Of a stretch of 64,000 nt of DNA, positions 1 to 6,992 are shown piece by piece. The stretch is from Lottiidibacillus patelloidae. GTDB lineage: Bacteria > Bacillota > Bacilli > Bacillales > SA5d-4. The DNA lies in assembly GCF_002262935.1 (NCBI RefSeq), contig NZ_NPIA01000002.1:186001-250000 (forward strand), in the 5' to 3' direction. Numbering within the stretch: the first letter of the stretch is position 1; every line of letters begins with the position of its first letter. The notes under the pieces were generated by a model that was not told where the DNA came from, made no database searches, and was given only the letters and a program-made list of their open reading frames with translations. The position numbers and the translations under genes were made by a program.

Positions 1-146
1 CCGGTGCATCTACACCTACTCCAATTACAAAAGAAGTAATTGCATTCCTAGAAAAATATGATCCTAAAGATGAAAGCACTTGGAAACTTGAAAGAAAAGT
101 AGCATTAAATAAAATTTTACCTAAAGTAAAAGAGAAATTAAATTAA
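1..146 (+). CDS. ispH: 4-hydroxy-3-methylbut-2-enyl diphosphate reductase, C-terminal end (partial)
   Basis: Only the last 48 codons are inside the window, read in the frame that begins at base 3 and ending with TAA at 144-146. The peptide contains [19 protein letters not shown] and ends with [12 protein letters not shown], which is the typical C-terminus of Bacillus IspH. IspH is the iron-sulfur enzyme of the last step of the MEP isoprenoid pathway, giving IPP and DMAPP. In B. subtilis ispH (yqfP) is the neighbour of yqfO; here about 7.6 kb of accessory genes lies between them. A bidirectional terminator follows. Confidence 0.9.
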   Translation, partial: GASTPTPITKEVIAFLEKYDPKDESTWKLERKVALNKILPKVKEKLN

Positions 147-210
147 ATAAAAAAAATTTTTTCGTATTATGTTTTCGGTATTTGACCGCAAAACAAGCTT
201 TGAAAACAGC

Positions 211-247
211 AAAAAAGGAGTTTGGATATATCCAAGCTCCTTTTTAT
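211..247. terminator. Bidirectional terminator between ispH and the signal peptidase gene
   Basis: A hairpin pairs AAAAAGGAG..TTGGA with TCCAA..CTCCTTTTT around a TATA loop, with one G-T pair. It has an A run on the left and a T run on the right, so it can end ispH on the plus strand and the signal peptidase gene on the minus strand. Confidence 0.85.
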
Positions 248-282
248 TATTTTTGATTCCATCATTCATGCATAAGCGTTAA

Positions 283-828
283 TTAGTTATTTACAATTTT
301 AATTTCTTTTATCGGATAATAAACAACATTGGTGGTCCCTATTACTTTTTCCATTGGTATCGCTCCAATATCACGGCTGTCTTTGCTATACTTTCTGTTA
401 TCTCCCATCACAAACAAAGAGTCTTTAGGCACAGTATAACTACCTACTGCTGTTTCCTTTAAAGTGAAGGATTCTGTTAATGTTCCATCAATAATTTTTT
501 TCTTATATTCTTCTAAGTAAGGCTCGTTATATGCCTTACCATTTATATATAAAACATCATTTTTATACTCAATTCTGTCACCTGGGAGTCCGATTACACG
601 TTTTATGTAATCCCTACCGTCTGGTGCTTGAAACACAACTATATCAAATCTTTGGGGTTTACTAATTTTGGTTACAATCATACGGTCATCTTCCTGGAGG
701 GTAGGACTCATTGATTCACCGTCAACAACTATGGGGGTAAAGAAAAAAGTGCGAATAATAAAAGCTAAAACAATTGCAATCATTATGGATTTAGCCCATT
801 CAAACGATTTGCTTCTCTTCTTAGTCAT
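283..828 (-). CDS. Type I signal peptidase
   Basis: A 181-residue membrane serine protease that removes signal peptides from exported preproteins outside the membrane. An N-terminal anchor (about residues 14-32) precedes the catalytic serine in GESMSPTL (about 39) and the catalytic lysine in YIKRVIGLPGD (about 77). The C-terminal box VMGDNRKYSKDSRDIG (about 141-155) is also present. Its length matches Bacillus SipS/SipT-type enzymes. ATG 828 follows a good GGGAGGA site. It is the last gene of the minus-strand accessory array and the only one in the array with a housekeeping-type role. Bacilli carry several paralogues, so the exact sip name is not assigned. Confidence 0.93.
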   Translation of the reverse strand: MTKKRSKSFEWAKSIMIAIVLAFIIRTFFFTPIVVDGESMSPTLQEDDRMIVTKISKPQRFDIVVFQAPDGRDYIKRVIGLPGDRIEYKNDVLYINGKAYNEPYLEEYKKKIIDGTLTESFTLKETAVGSYTVPKDSLFVMGDNRKYSKDSRDIGAIPMEKVIGTTNVVYYPIKEIKIVNN

Positions 829-903
829 TACTTATCCTCCCTTAAAATTTCACCAAACTATATCCTTATTTTACCACAAGTGTTTTAATGGTTATTATTT
901 TCC

Positions 904-931
904 TTCAACTAATCTGCCTTCGTTAGCTTAA
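904..931. repeat. Intergenic imperfect palindrome, island repeat copy 1
   Basis: TTCAACTAA (904-912) pairs imperfectly with TTAGCTTAA (923-931) around a pyrimidine-rich loop holding CTGCCTTCG. CTAA pairs exactly with TTAG. It lies between the fragment ending at 952 and the start of the signal peptidase gene. Confidence 0.7.
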
Positions 932-951
932 TAAAACCTTTCATACATTCT

Positions 952-1182
952 TCAATTATTATTCCAATTTACTATTATTTTTTTAGTAAAGTTCGCTTCA
1001 TTGATTTCTACAACTGATATAGGTGTATACATTGCATCATCACCTTGATTTAATGGAACTAATTTAACATCAATAATAAGTAAACTTTCACTTTCACTAA
1101 TTTTAGTGATTTTAAGATCGTGACAAATACAACCTTTATAGCCACCAGAAATGACTACAATTGTTTTACTTTCTGTTCTTAT
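952..1182 (-). pseudogene. PrcB-like C-terminal domain fragment without a start codon
   Basis: This 231-bp open stretch ends with TGA at 952-954 and is in the same frame as the lipoprotein gene just upstream, separated from it only by the TAA at 1183-1185. It reads SKTIVVISGGYKGCICHDLK, later LLIIDVKLVPLNQG and TPISVVEIN. The pattern of a hydrophobic strand, then GGY, then alternating strands and a VVEI end resembles the C-terminal part of PrcB-type domains; that assignment is by eye. There is no internal ATG, GTG or TTG with a ribosome binding site before the conserved GGY. It is either the decayed end of the upstream gene after a nonsense change or a separate gene that lost its start. Confidence 0.5.
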
Positions 1183-1710
1183 TTATTTTGTCCATTTTTC
1201 TTTGTTTTCAAGGGGCAGCTCACTTCTTAAAGAATACCACCAATCATATTCCCTGGATCTCTTTTCTATATCTTCATAAATTAATATATTCTCGTTTTCA
1301 ATTTGAACACTTTCATCTTTTAAAAAATTTTCAACTAGTAAAAAAATATCTGGTTCTGAATAATAATAGTCACCATCCATAATTCCAAGTGATAACCGTA
1401 ATGTTTCAAACGTAAAGGTCAGCTCATCATTTTCAAAAAATGCCACTTTATAAAGGCCTTTCCCTTGATTTTGGGACTTATCAGGACTGAATTGTACATC
1501 CTTAATAGCATAAAGAAAACCTTCAATACTTTCTTTGTCAGTAACATTTAATCTGTCACCTGATATCTGATCAATAATTAAAACTCTGTTAATATTATTA
1601 AAATCTCCAATATAAAAGTCAGCAATTGTTCTTAGGGAGGATTTTTCAATTTCAGAAGCACATCCTGCTGATAACAAAAGAAATAAGAGTATATACAAGT
1701 AATTCTTCAA
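1183..1710 (-). CDS. Putative lipoprotein of unknown function
   Basis: 175 residues, starting at TTG behind an AGGTG site. The N-terminus has a hydrophobic stretch followed by the lipobox LLSAGC, so the mature protein should be a lipid-anchored exported protein starting at Cys17. The rest is acidic and soluble, with no motif that I recognise. The reading frame continues for another 76 codons after the TAA stop and those codons look protein-coding (see 952-1182), so the natural protein may once have been about 252 residues. Palindromic repeats flank the unit on both sides, as for other genes of the island. Confidence 0.7.
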   Translation of the reverse strand: MKNYLYILLFLLLSAGCASEIEKSSLRTIADFYIGDFNNINRVLIIDQISGDRLNVTDKESIEGFLYAIKDVQFSPDKSQNQGKGLYKVAFFENDELTFTFETLRLSLGIMDGDYYYSEPDIFLLVENFLKDESVQIENENILIYEDIEKRSREYDWWYSLRSELPLENKEKWTK

Positions 1711-1762
1711 TAAAACACCTCATTAAGATATATCTTTTGGGTTTTCTTTTGGCGTTTCCATA

Positions 1763-1821
1763 TTTAACCACTCTACATTCGTTAGTTGAAGAAGAGATGC
1801 GATGCCTTATTGATACATCGT
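1763..1821. repeat. Island repeat copy 2 with adjacent hairpin
   Basis: TTTAACCA (1763-1770) pairs with GTTAGTTGAA (1781-1790), with a few mismatches or G-T pairs. It is followed by a second hairpin CGATG (1800-1804) with CATCG (1816-1820). Order and sequence match copy 3 at 3680-3737. On the minus strand the hairpin comes after the stop of the upstream gene (1882) and before the palindrome. Confidence 0.7.
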
Positions 1822-1881
1822 CCCCCCTTTTACTTGAAGAAGGTCGTTTCTAGGTTAATCCCTAAATAACAAAAAGACCTA

Positions 1882-2439
1882 TTACCATTTCATTTCTTCA
1901 TCAGCGTCTTCCTGTTTAGAAAAACCAAGTCTATAAAATATTTTCCCGCTTCTTAATAAATAAAATCCGAAAATTAAACTAATAGTTGTTGTAACGAAAT
2001 GTTGAACTATAAACTTCATTTGATTACTAGAGTCTATGACATTTACAGATGAAACAAATAAGACATTGGATAAGATCTGAAACGCTTTTGGAATGGCATA
2101 AATTATTAATGTCAACCCTGCAAGTTTCATAAATAGTACAAACAGCACACCAATTTCATTTGTGCTTTTTTCATTTGAATCGCGAAATGCCAATTTTACG
2201 ATAGCTTCACCGTTACTCAGCAAGTAAATTCCAATTATAAATGTCAAAATGGGGTATACCACTTGAAAAATGAGAGAAAAACGAAAATAGCTTAAATCAT
2301 TTCCTGGCATCATATTTGGCTGATTATAAACAGAATAAAATTGAAAAAGTACAGGAAAAATCAGAGTTAAACTCCAAATGATAGCAAGCACACCAATAAT
2401 TTTTAAACCTGCGTAAAATAATGTTTTCGGCTGAAACAC
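1882..2439 (-). CDS. Four-helix membrane protein of unknown function
   Basis: 185 residues starting at GTG behind GGGGG. There are four hydrophobic segments, at about 9-33, 52-74, 97-121 and 141-163. The protein seems to be an internal duplication: the end of helix 2 (IGIYLLSNGEAIVKLAF) resembles the end of helix 4 (FGFYLLRSGKIFYRLGF), and helices 1 and 3 both begin with a GLKIIG or MKLAGL-like stretch. It has a short charged tail. I recognise no family. It is a single-gene unit of the accessory array. Confidence 0.75.
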   Translation of the reverse strand: MFQPKTLFYAGLKIIGVLAIIWSLTLIFPVLFQFYSVYNQPNMMPGNDLSYFRFSLIFQVVYPILTFIIGIYLLSNGEAIVKLAFRDSNEKSTNEIGVLFVLFMKLAGLTLIIYAIPKAFQILSNVLFVSSVNVIDSSNQMKFIVQHFVTTTISLIFGFYLLRSGKIFYRLGFSKQEDADEEMKW

Positions 2440-2459
2440 TATATAACCCCCTTTTTTTA

Positions 2460-2552
2460 TTTAACTCTACTGCATTCATTAATTCATGATTTTTTCTCGA
2501 TTTCCCCAATAAAATAAGCTTTACTCCTTCATAAAGCAGTGCAAACCCGCTA
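2460..2552. repeat. Degenerate island repeat copy with hairpin
   Basis: A CTGCATTCATTAATTCA core near 2470-2485 is a degraded form of CTGCTTCGTTAGTTCA. It is followed by an ACTCCTTC-type hairpin region (2517-2542) and ACCCGCTAG, the same order as in the copy at 5066-5151. The hairpin arms are mismatched here, so this looks like a decaying copy. Confidence 0.5.
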
Positions 2553-2597
2553 GTTTAAGTTACATTAGTTCACAAAGACTCTTTATAAGAAAAAAGC

Positions 2598-2623
2598 AAA
2601 CGTCTCATTATTAACAAGACGTC
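2598..2623 (-). terminator. Terminator-like hairpin downstream of the 2697-2924 ORF
   Basis: ACGTCT (2600-2605) pairs with AGACGT (2617-2622). On the minus strand it is followed by TTTGCTTTTTTC, as expected for a rho-independent terminator of the unit that holds the peptidase gene (2930-3586). Confidence 0.55.
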
Positions 2624-2696
2624 CTCTGTAATGAAATAACCCTTAAGCAATTTAATAATGTATTGATTAAGACCATGATGGCTGTTTGTATTACTT

Positions 2697-2924
2697 TTAG
2701 GAAGAAGTAAAATGTTGGGTTTGAGGTCTCTTATTCTTCAAATTATAAACTGTGATTGTTGGACTGAAAATGTATAAGATTACCGTTCCCCAACCGACAT
2801 AAATAGAGACAGTATGTATTAGTTCGATAGGAATTGTAATAAAAGCTAACACACTGACACCTGGCCAAAATTGAAGGCGACTACGAATTTTCCATAGGTT
2901 GCTTTTATAGTGCTGATCGTTCAC
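2697..2924 (-). CDS. Small two-helix membrane protein (hypothetical)
   Basis: 75 residues from a GTG at 2924, only 5 bases after the stop of the peptidase gene. There are two hydrophobic segments, about residues 19-42 and 44-58, with a basic start and a polar end. The start has no convincing ribosome binding site, so translation by coupling to the upstream gene is the likeliest route if it is real. No repeat separates it from the upstream gene, so both would belong to one unit, which ends at the hairpin near 2600-2622. I recognise no family. Confidence 0.5.
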   Translation of the reverse strand: MNDQHYKSNLWKIRSRLQFWPGVSVLAFITIPIELIHTVSIYVGWGTVILYIFSPTITVYNLKNKRPQTQHFTSS

Positions 2925-2929
2925 TACAT

Positions 2930-3586
2930 TTAGAGCGTCTCATTCAATTTCTGAATCTTTGAGTGGGAAATTAAAAAAACATCGCCAAAAACGTCAATTT
3001 TGTCTCCTTTTACACGTACAGCGCAATCTTTGTTCGACGCATAAATATTTATTTCTTCCGATAGGAGAGAAAGTTCGCTTTGAACCAATGCAATATTATT
3101 TTCAAGATCAAAATGAGATAGGACGGAAAAATTGTCAAGACCGATTCCGTCGTAAACAGAGCTTATTTCAACGTTATATCCTAAGTTTTTAGAGCATAAC
3201 CATTTAGCTGACATGTTAATTGCACCAGCGCTTGCTCCCATTACAACGGCGCTGCTTTTTTTAATCGAATCCGATAATTCATATTCCACCAAAAAACTAT
3301 TTTGTTTAAGAGTATTTCCACCCAACAAGAAAATGACTGAAGCATTTTGAATTTTCGTTTGGGCATCTTCCTTATTTACTTGATAATTTATTACATGATA
3401 TTCATCAAACATAATGCCAGCCTGGTCAAGCCACGAGCGTTCAGTAGAACCATCATCCTCATAAATAGATGGATTCGAGCTAATCATAGCAAGCGATTTT
3501 CTATCAGTAATATCCTCCTGTAACAGCCTTCCCAGATTCTCTGGAAAGAAATTGTTAAACCAGCCTAAATAATAGTGAGTTTTCAT
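2930..3586 (-). CDS. Peptidase E-like (S51 family) type 1 glutamine amidotransferase-like protein
   Basis: 218 residues from ATG 3586, behind GGGGGTA. The S51 landmarks are present: FLLGGNTLKQ (about residue 86) and the nucleophile elbow VVMGASAGAINM with the candidate catalytic serine (about 120). The length is that of dipeptidase E-like proteins, which in the founding members cleave Asp-X dipeptides; several Bacillus members are of unknown substrate. An upstream in-frame start would add 17 residues unlike the family, so it was not used. This is a cytosolic protein without a signal peptide, and the first gene of a possible two-gene unit in the island. Confidence 0.82.
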   Translation of the reverse strand: MKTHYYLGWFNNFFPENLGRLLQEDITDRKSLAMISSNPSIYEDDGSTERSWLDQAGIMFDEYHVINYQVNKEDAQTKIQNASVIFLLGGNTLKQNSFLVEYELSDSIKKSSAVVMGASAGAINMSAKWLCSKNLGYNVEISSVYDGIGLDNFSVLSHFDLENNIALVQSELSLLSEEINIYASNKDCAVRVKGDKIDVFGDVFLISHSKIQKLNETL

Positions 3587-3679
3587 AAGTACCCCCGTAG
3601 CAAAGTGAAAAAAACAATTATTCCTTACGTCACTCAATCTGTTTTCTTGTCACTAACAAAATTCGCTCAATATAGCCTG

Positions 3680-3737
3680 TTCAACTATTCTGCTTCGTTA
3701 GCTGAAGAAGAAAAGCGATGTCTATTTGTTACATCGC
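3680..3737. repeat. Island repeat copy 3 with perfect adjacent hairpin
   Basis: TTCAACTA (3680-3687) pairs with TAGCTGAA (3699-3706) with one mismatch. It is followed by a perfect 7-bp hairpin, GCGATGT (3715-3721) with ACATCGC (3731-3737). On the minus strand the hairpin runs into TTTTC, so it can act as the terminator of the gene ending at 3762. It is highly similar to copy 2. Confidence 0.75.
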
Positions 3738-3761
3738 CACTTTCACTTTAATAAGTGGACC

Positions 3762-4040
3762 TCATGAATTTTGGATTAATAGAAATCCAATTATAAAAAT
3801 AATTATTATACCGAAATAAAAAAAGCTATTAAATACCAACTTTTCTTTTTTGTTAGAAAGCAATTTGGATTCTACATACCGAAAAAAAACCTGAAGACAT
3901 ATCACACTAAATGTTATAAGGAAAAGCCCAACAGCGTCTTCTGTAATCAAAATATATCTTAATGCAGCAATGGACAATAAAAAAATTCCTATATATCCAA
4001 ATACCATATTTAAATAAAGTTTATTCTTCTCTTCAGACAA
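3762..4040 (-). CDS. Small membrane protein, three hydrophobic segments (hypothetical)
   Basis: 92 residues from TTG 4040, behind AAGGAGAG at good spacing. The hydrophobic segments are at about 10-30, 34-54 and 67-88, with a charged loop SKLLSNKKEKL between the second and third. No motif points to a function. The next repeat follows 25 bases after the stop. No clear repeat was found on its upstream side (4041-4150), where only a weak TTGTATTAACTGATC remnant can be seen. Confidence 0.65.
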   Translation of the reverse strand: MSEEKNKLYLNMVFGYIGIFLLSIAALRYILITEDAVGLFLITFSVICLQVFFRYVESKLLSNKKEKLVFNSFFYFGIIIIFIIGFLLIQNS

Positions 4041-4150
4041 AACTTTCTCTCCTTATTAACCTTATTGTATTAACTGATCTTAAAAGTTCAAAAAGAATTT
4101 TTCTCCTCTCATAATGCTTCACTATAGGTAAGAAGAGCAACTGAATATTC

Positions 4151-4600
4151 CTAGAAGGTAATCACCCAAAACTCTCGGTCTCTAATGACCAAATCATAAG
4201 GATTATTAATGTCTGTCCATCTAACATTTCGTCTTTTTGAAGTTGGCAAATCCTCTCTACCATTAACACAGGTATAGTATTCTAGGACCCCATTTGAATG
4301 GAGAGCATCGCTTAGATACGAATATAAAATAGCTAAGCACTTTTCTTCTTCCATTGTTCCTTTAATAGTATCTCTAATAGGAATTTGTCTTGCGTCAGCT
4401 CCCACTTGATGATCGAATGAGAAGTGTGAACTATATGAAAATCTTTGTTTTAATTGGGGTTCGTAGTTACTTTCAAAAAATAGATGTTCGTAATCCAAAT
4501 CATTTTTAAAACAGTTGTCTTTATCATGATTTGAGGGCTCTGACCCAAATGACCCTTTTGGCAACCTAGTTGGTGAAGCTATATAAATATACTGAGTCAA
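4151..4600 (-). CDS. Hypothetical protein, soluble
   Basis: 149 residues from TTG 4600, behind GAGG. It is a soluble protein, rich in polar and aromatic residues, with three cysteines and no membrane segment. Features that stand out are an N-terminal IYIASPTRLPKGSFG stretch, EEEKCLAILYSYLSDAL (a probable helix, about residues 84-100) and a C-terminal NNPYDLVIRDREFWVITF. I do not recognise the family. Small soluble proteins of this kind are common in bacterial accessory arrays, but nothing in the sequence fixes a role. Confidence 0.6.
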   Translation of the reverse strand: MTQYIYIASPTRLPKGSFGSEPSNHDKDNCFKNDLDYEHLFFESNYEPQLKQRFSYSSHFSFDHQVGADARQIPIRDTIKGTMEEEKCLAILYSYLSDALHSNGVLEYYTCVNGREDLPTSKRRNVRWTDINNPYDLVIRDREFWVITF

Positions 4601-4630
4601 ATTTCCTCACCACTTTAACTACATTAATTA

Positions 4631-4660
4631 TTGCACTATACTACCTTCGATAGCTTAAGA
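4631..4660. repeat. Island repeat copy at 4631
   Basis: CTAT (4636-4639) pairs with ATAG (4650-4653) around ACTACCTTCG. The core TACCTTCGATAGCTTAA is the same motif as copy 1, with G-to-A and T-to-A changes that keep the arms complementary. Confidence 0.6.
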
Positions 4661-4692
4661 TTAATTTTTCCATAGATACTTTGATTTCCTAT

Positions 4693-4923
4693 CTATATTT
4701 TTGTTGTAACAACAATTAGATCTGTTGAATTATCATTCCATTGGTCGTCCCAATCACGAAAATGCGAATGACACTCTACTTCTCCATTTACTTTACTATG
4801 CTGTTCTTTTATAACCTGTAAGAACTTGATTATTTTATCTAGTTCTTTAATATCAGTTTGAAAAGTAACCTCTTCTAATTCCATTAACTTCTCACTATCT
4901 TTTTGATATCCAAATACTTTCAA
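4693..4923 (-). CDS. Conserved hypothetical small protein
   Basis: 76 residues from TTG 4923, behind GAGGAT. The start MKVFGYQK and the ELEEVTFQTDIKELDKIIKFL segment, followed by a His-rich and acidic part (HSHFRDWDDQWND), match a pattern I have seen in short conserved hypothetical proteins of many bacteria; no function is known to me. It is soluble, probably a beta strand, a helix and a strand. It stands alone between repeats at 4631-4660 and 5020-5151. Confidence 0.65.
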   Translation of the reverse strand: MKVFGYQKDSEKLMELEEVTFQTDIKELDKIIKFLQVIKEQHSKVNGEVECHSHFRDWDDQWNDNSTDLIVVTTKI

Positions 4924-5019
4924 TCTATATCCTCAGCTTTCCATCCAATTATTTCTGAAGAGTGGATTATTTCTTTGCTAATCAAGAGAACAGTTGGCTT
5001 AGAAAAAACTTTTATTGAA

Positions 5020-5151
5020 CTCTTCTGCACTCGTTTATTGAAAGTTTTAGTTGAAATTAAATTTTTTCTTCCGCTAAACTGCTTCGTTAGTTCAAGATCT
5101 CTTTCACTATTAATTCAATAAAAAAAGCACTTCTCCTTCTAAAAGTAGTGC
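5020..5151. repeat. Island repeat copy 5 (plus degenerate tandem half) with terminator hairpin
   Basis: The core has CTT (5068-5070) and CTAA (5074-5077) pairing with TTAG (5087-5090) and AAG (5094-5096) around a symmetric 3/3 internal loop. It is followed by the hairpin GCACTTCT (5127-5134) with AGTAGTGC (5144-5151), which on the minus strand runs into TTTTTTT and so works as a terminator of the CPCC gene. Bases 5060-5151 are nearly identical to 6280-6369. A degraded extra core, CTGCACTCGTTTATTGAA, lies at 5025-5042. Confidence 0.75.
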
Positions 5152-5170
5152 AACCCGCTAATTTTATAAG

Positions 5171-5434
5171 CTATAAGGGTTTCCAATTAGGGTCTTTCAT
5201 ATCATTTTGATTTGGTTTCCTTACAAATTCAATACACCTTTCTTCACAAGCCCCCAATAAGTTATAGTTTTTCTGTGCTTGCCTTAAAGAAGGAGTGTTT
5301 GCACCACCGCCATAATCAGGGTCATTATATTGAACTCCATCATCTTCCCAAAAGCAGATACTACATATGTCATAAGTTCCAGGAGGTTCTTCATCTAATG
5401 TTTTATAGCCACAACATGGACAAGTATATTTCAC
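5171..5434 (-). CDS. Cysteine-rich CPCC family protein
   Basis: 87 residues from GTG 5434, behind GGGAGG. It begins YTCPCCGYKTLDEEPPG, followed by YDICSICFWEDDGVQ. The CPCC and CxxC pairs with the FWEDD block are the signature of the CPCC cysteine-rich family (Pfam CPCC type), small proteins predicted to bind one zinc ion. Their function is not established; they often occur beside toxin or immunity genes, but no toxin is visible here. The protein is complete. It is a single-gene unit between two island repeats, and its terminator is the hairpin of copy 5. Confidence 0.85.
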   Translation of the reverse strand: MKYTCPCCGYKTLDEEPPGTYDICSICFWEDDGVQYNDPDYGGGANTPSLRQAQKNYNLLGACEERCIEFVRKPNQNDMKDPNWKPL

Positions 5435-5470
5435 CTAATAACCTCCCATAATACCATTTACAATCTCCCA

Positions 5471-5528
5471 CCAAACTGCTTCGTTAGCTGAACAACGTCT
5501 ATCCTCCACTTTCAGATAAAGAGCGCTC
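5471..5528. repeat. Island repeat copy 6
   Basis: The core AAACTGCTTCGTTAGCTGAA (5473-5492) is the cleanest match to the consensus. The left arm is poorly complementary here. A small GAGCGCTC palindrome (5521-5528) follows. It lies between the CPCC gene and the gene at 5567-5857. Confidence 0.65.
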
Positions 5529-5566
5529 CATTTCCATGAAAAACTATATGCTCATTCATCTTTATT

Positions 5567-5857
5567 CTAATATTGTATATAAACAAGGTTAGGTTTACTC
5601 CAATTCGAATACTCATATTCAATAAAATATTCATTATTTTCAATAAGTAACGGTGTAATAATCTTTGGGACTTTCACTATAAATTGTTCATTTTGAATAT
5701 TTTCAACAAGCATAGTATCTTCATTAACTTCTAAAACTGTAACAACTGTCCCTGTATTTGTATTGAAAAACCCTATTCTTTCTACTATTAAGAACACTAT
5801 TAATAGAGCAATAAATGCTATCAGTAATTTTGAAGTGAAAATTTTTTTCCAATTCAT
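5567..5857 (-). CDS. Single-pass membrane-anchored protein (hypothetical)
   Basis: 96 residues from ATG 5857, behind AAGGGGAT; a TTG two codons earlier is possible. One strongly hydrophobic helix (about residues 9-27) with a basic N-terminus suggests an N-in anchor with the rest outside. The outer part (about 30-96) is rich in Val, Ile, Glu and Asn in an alternating pattern (TGTVVTVLEVNEDTMLVEN), so it is probably a small beta barrel of OB-fold type. I recognise no family. A degraded island repeat lies just upstream. Confidence 0.62.
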   Translation of the reverse strand: MNWKKIFTSKLLIAFIALLIVFLIVERIGFFNTNTGTVVTVLEVNEDTMLVENIQNEQFIVKVPKIITPLLIENNEYFIEYEYSNWSKPNLVYIQY

Positions 5858-5880
5858 ACACAAATCCCCTTAATCTTCAT

Positions 5881-5906
5881 TTAACTCATTGACTTAGTTA
5901 GTGAAA
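5881..5906. repeat. Degenerate island repeat copy
   Basis: TAACT (5882-5886) pairs with AGTTA (5896-5900) around a 9-base loop, followed by GTGAAA. Loop length and position between two genes match the other copies, though the CTGCTTCG loop sequence is not kept. Confidence 0.4.
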
Positions 5907-5912
5907 GATAAA

Positions 5913-6233
5913 CTACTTACTTTCTGGATGTATTGTCGGTTGATGGGTTCCTATATTGACAACAGCGATTTGTATTATTTTGTTTGTACCTTTCTTATAG
6001 GCATAAAAATAATTTAATTTTGGTTCATCATTATAGGTCGCTACGACAGCATATATTTTTTCATCTTGACCTACATTTACAACGTACATTTCCTCGACTT
6101 CAGATTCTACATCATAGCCATCTTCTGTTAAATATGAAATCGTATCCTCTAAAAGTGCATTTTTTTCTTGATTTGCTATAAACAAAGGAATGCCACTAAA
6201 TATTATCAGTTGAGTTATAGTAATTAGAACCAT
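5913..6233 (-). CDS. DUF3139-like exported or membrane-anchored protein
   Basis: At least 106 residues. An N-terminal hydrophobic helix (about 2-20) is followed by a small domain with SYLTEDGYD near the start and DEPKLNYFYAYKKGTNKIIQ later, the layout of DUF3139 proteins of Bacillus. Those are membrane-anchored and of unknown function. The ATG at 6233 has no ribosome binding site at usable distance. An AGGAG lies further up, at proper spacing for ATT codons at 6251 or 6248, which would give about 112 residues beginning with IPKKYMVL. A non-standard start is therefore possible. It is a single-gene unit of the island. Confidence 0.65.
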   Translation of the reverse strand: MVLITITQLIIFSGIPLFIANQEKNALLEDTISYLTEDGYDVESEVEEMYVVNVGQDEKIYAVVATYNDEPKLNYFYAYKKGTNKIIQIAVVNIGTHQPTIHPESK

Positions 6234-6283
6234 ATACTTTTTTGGAATAATAACAACTCCTATTTAAATCGAAAATAAATTTT

Positions 6284-6369
6284 TTCTTCCACTAAACTGC
6301 TTCTGATAGTTCAAGATCTTTTCTCTATTATTTCAATAATATAAGCACTACTCCTTCTAAAAGTAGTGC
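6284..6369. repeat. Island repeat copy 7 with perfect terminator-like hairpin
   Basis: CTT (6286-6288) and ACTA (6291-6294) pair with TAGT (6307-6310) and AAG (6313-6315). This is followed by a perfect 8-bp hairpin, GCACTACT (6345-6352) with AGTAGTGC (6362-6369). It is nearly identical to copy 5. The core differs by an insertion, but the arms are still able to pair. Confidence 0.75.
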
Positions 6370-6418
6370 CCCCATTAGTGGAACAAGGCACTCACGCAAT
6401 CACGATACTTTCGAAAAT

Positions 6419-6880
6419 CTATTTTAATTTCTTTAGAAGTTTTACATATTCACCGTAGTCATCCTCGCCAAAATATAATACAGTTGTAAAACCCTTCTTT
6501 TTATATAGATGTCTTGCATTTATGTTATCTGTATCTACACCAAGTGTCATTTCCTCATATCCAAGTTGTTGAGCATAATCAATCAAATAATCAACAATTA
6601 TGCTACCTATTCCACGATTTCGATATTCTTCTTTAACAATCATACGAGATAGATAAATACGTTTACCTGCAATAGTATAATCTGGGTCATTGTTTTGAAA
6701 AACTAACGAACCTTCTCCTATAAACTCGTTATTATCTAAATAAATAAAAGTAATTCTGTTTCCGCTTACTAATTCGTCATAAAACCTCTTAGCCATTTTC
6801 GGCTTCTTTTCCATATCCCAAATATTACTGCACTTATTATAGTCTTCAGGTTTTAATTTCTTAATTTGATAACAAGACAT
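6419..6880 (-). CDS. GNAT family N-acetyltransferase
   Basis: 153 residues from ATG 6880, behind AGGGGAG. An open frame reaches further up to 7033, but it runs through the repeat at 6938-6966 and into the next gene, so the internal start is used. The acetyl-CoA pyrophosphate loop is EEYRNRGIGSIIVDYLIDYA (about residues 91-110), with the preceding strand YLSRMIVKEEY and the later NARHLYKKKGF motif of the family. The cytosolic enzyme transfers an acetyl group to an amine; the substrate cannot be told. GNAT genes are frequent cargo of accessory arrays. Confidence 0.87.
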   Translation of the reverse strand: MSCYQIKKLKPEDYNKCSNIWDMEKKPKMAKRFYDELVSGNRITFIYLDNNEFIGEGSLVFQNNDPDYTIAGKRIYLSRMIVKEEYRNRGIGSIIVDYLIDYAQQLGYEEMTLGVDTDNINARHLYKKKGFTTVLYFGEDDYGEYVKLLKKLK

Positions 6881-6937
6881 GTCCGCTCCCCTAACCCTTA
6901 AATACCTTGAAAAAATACAAAGAAGTAATACACAGTT

Positions 6938-6966
6938 GTTCAACAATACTGCTCTCGTTAGCTCAT
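6938..6966. repeat. Island repeat copy 8
   Basis: GTTCAAC (6938-6944) faces GTTAGCT (6957-6963), with AAC able to pair with GTT. The loop is AATACTGCTCTC. It separates the PPOX gene from the acetyltransferase gene. Confidence 0.6.
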
Positions 6967-6992
6967 TAAGGTACATATCCTTATAAGAAATT

